Origin: Chitinophaga pinensis
Lineage (GTDB): Bacteria > Bacteroidota > Bacteroidia > Chitinophagales > CAMDFR01
Assembly: GCA_945897725.1 (NCBI GenBank)
Contig: CAMDFR010000006.1
Coordinates: 1-64,000, forward strand
Reading direction: 5' to 3'
Length of the DNA: 64,000 nt
Shown: positions 57,168-64,000 of the stretch, in pieces
Position numbering within the stretch: the first letter of the stretch is position 1
Layout: every line of letters begins with the position of its first letter
Program-made: the position numbers and the translations under genes
The notes under the pieces: generated by a model
What the model was told of the DNA's origin: nothing
Databases searched by the model: none
Seen by the model: the letters and a program-made list of their open reading frames with translations, nothing else

Positions 57168-59507
57168 ATGAATAAAATAATGATAAAAATTAGCTTCCTC
57201 TTTCTTTTATGTTTCTCGAGTACAAACCTAAATGCACAATGCTGCACCTATAGATTGTTTCTGCACGACAGTTATGGTGATGGATGGGATGGTGCCACCC
57301 TTCAATTGTTCATCAATAATGTTTCTGCTGGAACCTACAGCGCAAGCGGTTTTGGAAGTTCTGCTACTTTTTCGGTCTGTAACGGAGATAGTTTGGATCT
57401 AATTTATACGGCTGGTTCATATGAAAATGAGCATTCTTATGAGTTGCAGGATTCGTCATGGAATTTGGTTTTCCAAGATGGTCCTAATCCAGATACTGGT
57501 AACGTTTTCTCGTCACTAGGAGACTGTAATACGCCTTTACTGCCTGGAAGTCATCCATGCACTGCCATTCCTATTGATACAAATGGATGTATTTTTACAA
57601 ACAATATAGGCTTCCCAGGCGCTGGACTTATTCCCAATTGCTCAGTTTATGCAGGTGGGGATATTTGGTTTACAATGCAGGTTCCTCCTTCTGGCAATTT
57701 AAGTTTTGAAACCGACAGCGGAGATATAAATGATACCGGCTTGGCAATCTGGACAGACAGTTCTTGCACCAATGCTCGTATTGTAGGATGTGATGATGAT
57801 GGTGGTATGGGCTATTATTCTTTTCTGTTGCTCTATGACCTTACTCCTGGTGAAAACATTTACATACAAGTTTTTGGATATGGTGGTGCCAGAGGTAGCT
57901 TTCAAATTTGTGTAAAAGACATGGGAACAGTAACACTTGATAGCTCTGAATTGCCTATCGTAATGATTAACACACTAGGTCAAACCATTATCGAAGATAC
58001 AAAAGTGAATTGCTTGATGGATATTAAATACAATGGTCCGGACAGCATTACACATGTAAGCGATAGTGCAAATATCTACAGTGGGAATATAGGAATTGAA
58101 ATTCGTGGACTTACATCTGCTAGCTATCCACAGACTCCGTATGGAATTGAAACACGCGATTCCACTGGAGCCAATAACAATGTTTCCATTTTAGGAATGC
58201 CTTCCGAAAACGACTGGGTATTATTATCAAATTATAATGACCGTTCACTTCTCAAAAATCTAATGTCCTTCAAACTTTTTGGAGAAATGGGAAACTATAG
58301 TATACGAGCGCAACTTTGTGAGGTACTTGTCGACAGCTCTTATAAAGGTATTTATGTAATTGGAGAAAAAATAAAAAGGGATGCTAACCGTGTTGATATA
58401 GCAAAATTAACAGCAGCTGACACACTTGCCAACGACTTAACAGGTGGCTATATCCTTCAACAGAACTATTGGAATACTAACAACAGTTTTCAATCCAATT
58501 ATTCACCCATTGACCATCCTGGTTTTGACGTTCATTTTATATATGAATATCCTGATGAGTTTACCATTCAACCCACTCAAAAAACCTATATAGCCTCTTA
58601 TATAGATAGCCTAGAAACGGCACTTTATAGCCCCAATTTTTCTGATCCTATAACAGGATACCGAAATTTTATGGACGTTAAATCCTTCATAGATTATTTT
58701 ATTGTCAACGAAGTAGCAAGAAGTGCCGATGGATTTAAAAAGAGTGTATTTTTTAATAAAGATAAATACTCAAATGGGGGTAAACTAAACGCAGGACCAG
58801 TTTGGGATTTCGACTGGGCTTGGAAAAGCATCGATATGTGTCCCATCTTTGGTGGCTATGACGGCGCTGGATGGGCGCATCATATTAATGATTGCTTTAC
58901 CGATAATTATTCTACGGGTTGGTATATTCGTCTTTTACAAGATAGCAATTTCACAAACGAACTACGTTGCACCTACGAAGATTATAGACAATCCATTCTT
59001 GATACCGCAAATCTTTTTGCATACATTGATAGCATGGGTGCTCTTGTTCAAAATGCGCAAGAAAGACATTTCAAAAAGTGGCCTATTCTTGGCATTAGTG
59101 GGCCAGCACCTGATTATGGACCTGTTGCAACCTCCTATTATGCAGAATTAGATTCACTCAAGAATTGGATTGGCATCAGATTGCAATGGCTTGATGCAAA
59201 TATTCCCGGACTTTGCATTCCATCAAGTTCAAGTGTTGAAGAATTTAATCCTTTGGTCAACATCCATTGTTATCCCAATCCTGCCAAGGACTATTTTATG
59301 ATTGATTATTCCTTACCATCACAAATGAATATAGATTTTCGCCTTTATGATTATCTAGGTACAGAGGTGCTATCAAACCCACAAGAATCTAAGAGCTCCG
59401 GACAACATTCCAGCAAAATAGAAACATCAAATCTTTCAAATGGAATTTATATTCTAAAATTTAAAATAGGAACCACTATTATCTCTAAAAAAATAGTGAT
59501 TCTATAA
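57168..59507 (+). CDS. Secreted CotH-like kinase family protein with T9SS domain
   Basis: N-terminal LFLHDSYGDGWDGATLQLFINN module; GNIGIEIRGLTSASYPQTPYGIETRD, DWVLLSNYNDRSLLKN, KGIYVIGEKIKRDANRVDI, NAGPVWDFDWAWKS (CotH-like); C-terminus VNIHCYPNPAKDYFMIDY...NGIYILKFKIG. Confidence 0.88.
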   Translation: MNKIMIKISFLFLLCFSSTNLNAQCCTYRLFLHDSYGDGWDGATLQLFINNVSAGTYSASGFGSSATFSVCNGDSLDLIYTAGSYENEHSYELQDSSWNLVFQDGPNPDTGNVFSSLGDCNTPLLPGSHPCTAIPIDTNGCIFTNNIGFPGAGLIPNCSVYAGGDIWFTMQVPPSGNLSFETDSGDINDTGLAIWTDSSCTNARIVGCDDDGGMGYYSFLLLYDLTPGENIYIQVFGYGGARGSFQICVKDMGTVTLDSSELPIVMINTLGQTIIEDTKVNCLMDIKYNGPDSITHVSDSANIYSGNIGIEIRGLTSASYPQTPYGIETRDSTGANNNVSILGMPSENDWVLLSNYNDRSLLKNLMSFKLFGEMGNYSIRAQLCEVLVDSSYKGIYVIGEKIKRDANRVDIAKLTAADTLANDLTGGYILQQNYWNTNNSFQSNYSPIDHPGFDVHFIYEYPDEFTIQPTQKTYIASYIDSLETALYSPNFSDPITGYRNFMDVKSFIDYFIVNEVARSADGFKKSVFFNKDKYSNGGKLNAGPVWDFDWAWKSIDMCPIFGGYDGAGWAHHINDCFTDNYSTGWYIRLLQDSNFTNELRCTYEDYRQSILDTANLFAYIDSMGALVQNAQERHFKKWPILGISGPAPDYGPVATSYYAELDSLKNWIGIRLQWLDANIPGLCIPSSSSVEEFNPLVNIHCYPNPAKDYFMIDYSLPSQMNIDFRLYDYLGTEVLSNPQESKSSGQHSSKIETSNLSNGIYILKFKIGTTIISKKIVIL

Positions 59508-59715
59508 TAATTTTATTTCCCCATGATGTGCGTAGTCTCCTGACTAATGTTTGTGTGGTATCAAATCTTCAGATTTGAATAATAAAAATATTTTACTACA
59601 GTAGTAGGTGTTTGAATTTTTACCTACCACATAGATTTTTGAGTTAAGTTAGATACTTCAATGCTATATCCTCATCACAACAAATTCTAGAATTATTCGC
59701 ACACACGCTACTGAA

Positions 59716-59805
59716 CGAAATGCCCGCAGCACCGGGTGAAAGCAGTACCTTGTACTGCAAAACACGGGATAGCTATGTAGGTTTTCTTTGCATAGCTAGC
59801 TGCCC
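59716..59805 (-). repeat. Dispersed structured intergenic repeat, subfamily B, copy 2
   Basis: Reverse strand: GGGCAGCT-AGCTATG-caaagaaaacctа-CATAGCT-ATCCCGTGTTTT-GCAGTAC-aag-GTACTGC-TTTCACCCGGTGCTGCGGGCATTTCG. Confidence 0.7.
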
Positions 59806-59819
59806 AAAAAAATCAAGAA

Positions 59820-60251
59820 TTATTCGCCCAAGCTATTGCTCAAAACTGCCAAGGTAATTCGGCTGATGCATACCAATTTGCCTTCTTCATTCTTGATATG
59901 TATGCTCCAGATATGTGTTTTTTTGCCGAGATGCACTGACGTACAAGTGCCGTAAACAAAGCCTTTGGTAGCTGAACGAATATGATTGGCATTGATTTCT
60001 AAACCAACCACGCGATGTGTTGACCTATCGATGCAAAGCACCCCAGCCACTGAACCAAGGGTCTCTGCCAATGCCACCGAAGCGCCACCATGCAAGATAC
60101 CGAATGGCTGTGTTGTTCTTTTATCCACGGGCATTCTAGCCATTAGAAAATCCTCGCCCACCTCCATAAATTCGATGCCTAAATGTGTCGACATATTTTC
60201 TGGTGTATGCTCATTTAATTGCTCGGGTGTTGGTTTTGTTTTCCAAATCAT
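59820..60251 (-). CDS. PaaI/YdiI-type hotdog-fold thioesterase
   Basis: PVDKRTTQPFGILHGGASVALAETLGSVAGVLCID; GLEINANHIRSATKGFV. Confidence 0.92.
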   Translation of the reverse strand: MIWKTKPTPEQLNEHTPENMSTHLGIEFMEVGEDFLMARMPVDKRTTQPFGILHGGASVALAETLGSVAGVLCIDRSTHRVVGLEINANHIRSATKGFVYGTCTSVHLGKKTHIWSIHIKNEEGKLVCISRITLAVLSNSLGE

Positions 60252-60274
60252 GGTTCCAAATTTTATTTTTTAAT

Positions 60275-62917
60275 CTACCAAGGTAATTTAATATTCTTTT
60301 TAATTTCGTTCTTTGCCTTATTCAACTGATCATTCACCGCTTTGGCGGCATCGGCTTTTGATTTATCTATTTGTTTTTGTGCTTCTATTTTTGCAGCGTC
60401 AATTTGTTTTTGCGCTTCTAGTTGCGCTTTCTCTTTCGCATCATCCACAATCTTAGTTACTTCTTGTTTGATGGTTTCAGTGGCCTGTTGTTGTATTGAT
60501 TTTCCATTGGTACCTGCTGTCATTTTACCTAAGGTGACGGTTGGTTTTTCCATGGTGCCACCAATCTTCAAATTAAAAGTCAATACCTCTGGCAATAAGC
60601 CGTTAAGTCCGGGAATCGGTACTTTGGCAAGCAAACCTTGTGCTACTGATTTTGCATTTCCTAACTTATCTGCAGGTACATCGATAGACACATTGTAATC
60701 TATGGTTTTATCAAATCCGTTAGAGCCTGTAATGGTCATTGCATAATCTTGCACTTTAATCACATAAGGTTTTTCAATGTGCACTCTACCATTCTCAAAC
60801 TTCAATTCTGTCCATGCATTTTTTACTTCCAATGGATTGAGCATTTGCAATTTGGTGACTTCTGCAATCTTCTGAATTGCCGGTAAATTAACGACCTTAG
60901 CATAATCAATCTTTACTTTCGCACTGCCTGTTAAGGTATTATAATTGGGCGTTAAATCTGGATTTAATTTGGTTGTTAAGTTCATATTTGTAGTCAACAA
61001 ACCATTCAAATATTTAGCAATGGGTGCTAATTTTTGCATGCTTGGTACAGCCGCAAATGTTTTCTGAAAATCGATCCTGGTGATATCATAACTGAAGTTA
61101 ATAGCAGGATCATTTATGTCTTTGGTGTCATACTTACCAGACAGTCGCAAAGAGCCACCTAATAAATCTGTTGTAAGATTTGAGATATCCAGACTCTTAT
61201 CTTTAACAATAATGTTTCCAGACATATTGCTCATCACAATATCTTTAAAGGTAATTTTTGCAATATTTGAATTTAAGTTGAAATCTATATTGCCAGGAAT
61301 TTCAATCACACTAGTCGCTGAACTCGCTGCAGCATCTGCCTTTGCTGGTGCGGCATCGGTACCCATGATTTCATTCAAATCAATATTTGCAGAGGTCAGG
61401 GTTAGATTTCCTTTGATGACATCATTGCTAAAAATATAAGGTAAAAAATTAGATAAACTACCTGTTGCATGAAAATCACTCTTCCCAATATTGCCATTAA
61501 AACCAGTCATCTCAACAGTCTTAGGATTAAATTTCAAATTCATATTCGCAACATGTACTGGCCAATCTAAATCCGTCGATTCATATATCAAGTTGGTGAT
61601 ATCAGCTGTTCCAGCCGCATACACATTTTGGTAATCTTCTTTTTGAATCTGACTCATCCTTGCCTTTGCTTGTACATCCACCAGCATCATTCCTTCTAGC
61701 TTTTTCAAACCTTCGATAGGATAAAATTCTGGTACTTTTTTGAGATTGATTTTACCTTTTAATGTACCATCGATATATGGATCACTCATCGGTGTACTGA
61801 CAAATAAAACCATATCCACAGGTTCGTTGTCGATGGCTACATGCAGCTTTGGTATATTGATGGTCGTATTGTCTAAGCTTCCACCCTTCGCATTATTGAC
61901 ATCAACCAAAGCATTGATATTGCTCACTTTGGTAGGCAAGTCAGGATACTGAAACATCGCTTCATTGATCTTTGCATGCAATTTAAAAGAGGGATAAGAA
62001 GTCTCGGTATATTTTCCTTTTACCATCCCATTTAATTCTATCTTACCTGCCGTTTTTACTTTATCAAAGTCTTTTGCATAAATAGAAGGCACCAAAGAAA
62101 GTAAATTTTTAAAATCCGTTTTCTCAGCAGCAAATGTCAGATCCAAGTCTGTAGCATCCTCCAACAACTTTACATAACCATCAAAGTTGAGCATCAGATC
62201 ATTGATGCTTAACTGACTTTTTTCGAAACTATATTTATCTTGAATTTGATCTACTTTAAAATCAGATTTTAAGGAAACTTTTGCCCTTTTAAGATAAGCT
62301 ACATTAGCAGATTGATAGCTCAGTTCATCAATACTTGTATTGGTTACAAACTTGAAAACATCCTGACCAAAATCACCACCCCCTTCGAAGTTCAAGTGAT
62401 TCAAGACAACAAACATATCACTTTGCAAATCTGAGTAGGCAATTTTTGCGTCTTTTAGTTGGATATTTTTTAAGGATAGTTTGAGAGGCTGACTTTCTGT
62501 CGGCTTGTTTTCAGCAGGCTTCAGAATATCCCAATTGGTTTTACCATCTGGCAGTACAATCGCATTTAGCTTCATTTCATTAATAGACACACCAAGCACT
62601 TTCATCACTTGTCCTGATTTTAGAATGGACATAATATCTACAGCAAGGTCCAATTCCTTGATAGAGGTCAAAGTATCATTTGCAAAATCTGCTTTCCCTA
62701 CGATGGTAACATCATCAATGCTGAGCGAGAGTTTGGGGAAGGATCTAAAGATTGAAATACCGACATCCCCATAGAATACAGTCGCATTCAATTGTTCGTT
62801 AATGCTTGCTTTCACTGCTTTTTCTATTTTAGACTTAAATAAAAAAGGCAATGAAACCAGTGCGATTAATAATACAAGAATAAAGATGGCGATTCCTTTG
62901 ATGACTTTTTTAAACAT
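60275..62917 (-). CDS. AsmA-family outer-membrane biogenesis/transport protein
   Basis: N-terminal TM; ATVFYGDVGISIFRSFPKLSLSIDDVTI; large beta-rich body; GSAKVKIDYAKVVNLPAIQKI; Lys/Ala/Gln-rich C-terminal coil. Confidence 0.85.
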   Translation of the reverse strand: MFKKVIKGIAIFILVLLIALVSLPFLFKSKIEKAVKASINEQLNATVFYGDVGISIFRSFPKLSLSIDDVTIVGKADFANDTLTSIKELDLAVDIMSILKSGQVMKVLGVSINEMKLNAIVLPDGKTNWDILKPAENKPTESQPLKLSLKNIQLKDAKIAYSDLQSDMFVVLNHLNFEGGGDFGQDVFKFVTNTSIDELSYQSANVAYLKRAKVSLKSDFKVDQIQDKYSFEKSQLSINDLMLNFDGYVKLLEDATDLDLTFAAEKTDFKNLLSLVPSIYAKDFDKVKTAGKIELNGMVKGKYTETSYPSFKLHAKINEAMFQYPDLPTKVSNINALVDVNNAKGGSLDNTTINIPKLHVAIDNEPVDMVLFVSTPMSDPYIDGTLKGKINLKKVPEFYPIEGLKKLEGMMLVDVQAKARMSQIQKEDYQNVYAAGTADITNLIYESTDLDWPVHVANMNLKFNPKTVEMTGFNGNIGKSDFHATGSLSNFLPYIFSNDVIKGNLTLTSANIDLNEIMGTDAAPAKADAAASSATSVIEIPGNIDFNLNSNIAKITFKDIVMSNMSGNIIVKDKSLDISNLTTDLLGGSLRLSGKYDTKDINDPAINFSYDITRIDFQKTFAAVPSMQKLAPIAKYLNGLLTTNMNLTTKLNPDLTPNYNTLTGSAKVKIDYAKVVNLPAIQKIAEVTKLQMLNPLEVKNAWTELKFENGRVHIEKPYVIKVQDYAMTITGSNGFDKTIDYNVSIDVPADKLGNAKSVAQGLLAKVPIPGLNGLLPEVLTFNLKIGGTMEKPTVTLGKMTAGTNGKSIQQQATETIKQEVTKIVDDAKEKAQLEAQKQIDAAKIEAQKQIDKSKADAAKAVNDQLNKAKNEIKKNIKLPW

Positions 62918-63051
62918 GCTGAATATTTTATGTAGAAAGACAAAAATAATGATTGTGTTGTAATATAAACGTTATTAAACTATAATTAATTCTATCCAAG
63001 AATGCCTCAAATCAATTATTTTTGTGATTAAGAGTTAAAATACCTATTCCA

Positions 63052-64000
63052 ATGGCACAAACAAAAAAGACAGTTTCGAATCCAGTAGAAGTGAAAGCTG
63101 CTAGCATCGCTGCACCAACAACGCCACCCTTTGACTTTAAAAATATGGACTTTAAGAAAGATGCAAGGGTGCATTTTATGTTGGCGAGTGTCATCATCTT
63201 TCTCTTTTTATTGGTATTGGCAAAGAATACAGGTATCAATGCCGATGATAGATATCATGTGCCTTATACCAAAACCTTTGTTGATTACTATACCTCTTTT
63301 GGCAAGGACACCACCTATAGACAAATTCCAATGGATGAGTTCTGGAAAGCTCGTAATATGTTTGATATGGTGAATTATGGGGTGGCAAAGATATTAGGCG
63401 CTGACCCAGGAACGCCTAACAAAATTGGCAGCAAATATAATCCTGATTATATCTATGCAGACCTTTCCTATCATCATATTCGTCACTATTTATTAGCGAT
63501 ATTATCGTTTATTGGCATTGTCTTCGCGGGACTCACTGGAGCCAAGATGAGGAATTATCATTTTGGCATTGGCGTGATGGCATTGCTATGTATATCGCCT
63601 TGTTTTATTGGACATGCAGCCATGAATCCTAGAGATATTCCCTTCTTTGTCTATAGCACTATCGCGATTTATTTTATGTTTTTATTCTTGATGGAGTATC
63701 CAAAAATACGGTGGAGCAATATTATTGGAATCATGATTGGTGTTGGACTAGCACTCAATGTGCGTAATGGTGGCTTCTTAACTTTTGCTTATTTCGGCGC
63801 TTTTTCTTTTTCTGTTTGGTTCTATCACCTATTCTTTCTTAAAGACAAAAATGTTAATACTTGGGACCTTGTCATTAAAGGTTGTGTGGCCTTTTTTGGC
63901 GCCTATATCATCGGTTTATTCTTCTGGCCATATGGACAAACGGATCCTGTGTATGTGCCTATTTTTGAAGATTTATTACAAACATCTAAATTCCCTATCA
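63052..64000 (+). CDS. Polytopic membrane protein, probable GT-C type glycosyltransferase, 3' truncated by window edge
   Basis: Open from ATG 63052 to the window end: MAQTKKTVSNPVEVKAAS...HVPYTKTFVDYYTSFGKD...SPCFIGHAAMNPRDIPFFVYSTIAIYFMFLFLMEYP...LNVRNGGFLTFAYFGA. Absent from the ORF track. Confidence 0.65.
   Translation, partial: MAQTKKTVSNPVEVKAASIAAPTTPPFDFKNMDFKKDARVHFMLASVIIFLFLLVLAKNTGINADDRYHVPYTKTFVDYYTSFGKDTTYRQIPMDEFWKARNMFDMVNYGVAKILGADPGTPNKIGSKYNPDYIYADLSYHHIRHYLLAILSFIGIVFAGLTGAKMRNYHFGIGVMALLCISPCFIGHAAMNPRDIPFFVYSTIAIYFMFLFLMEYPKIRWSNIIGIMIGVGLALNVRNGGFLTFAYFGAFSFSVWFYHLFFLKDKNVNTWDLVIKGCVAFFGAYIIGLFFWPYGQTDPVYVPIFEDLLQTSKFPI

Noticed and set aside
60342-60698. 118-aa plus-strand ORF with Ala/Ser/Cys-rich repeats opposite AsmA
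   Set aside because: Antisense of the Lys/Ala/Gln-rich coil of the AsmA gene; repetitive composition explains the open frame.
1-64000. CRISPR array, tRNA, rRNA, transposase or phage genes
   Set aside because: No regularly spaced direct repeats, tRNA-like cloverleaf, rRNA segments or recognisable mobile-element proteins were found; the dispersed repeats are not regularly spaced.

Overview
The window is a 64 kb stretch of a Bacteroidota chromosome. The lineage call rests on CHU_C/Por-secretion-type C-terminal domains, TAnnTTTG -7 promoter elements, AT-rich DNA and lipoproteins with CKKD-like N-termini. Most of it is ordinary housekeeping content: mtgA, gdh, ccmB/ccsA, prmC, rplU-rpmA, gatB, alaS, yraN, rluD, crcB, sppA, ppx-ppk1-sixA, aat-clpS, AsmA. 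No rRNA, tRNA, CRISPR array, transposase or phage was found. Seven proteins look like type IX secretion (T9SS) cargo. The most notable signals are: (1) five intergenic copies of a structured dispersed repeat (GGGC-rich head, stem 1, linker, stem 2, conserved tail) in two subfamilies; (2) a tightly packed six-gene operon at 35.3-43.0 kb. It encodes four lipoproteins (two with LGRxP-like helical modules, one with a CX4CH cytochrome-like motif), a DUF1501-like protein and a 1177-aa CUB/repeat/PKD/CHU_C protein started at TTG. It resembles the planctomycete PSCyt/DUF1549/DUF1501 set and is the best candidate for an under-described system; (3) a frameshifted XRE-type regulator remnant at 48.6-48.85 kb, absent from the ORF track; (4) a membrane-protein ORF running off the right edge, also absent from the track. 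All family names come from reading translations by eye; no database search was run.
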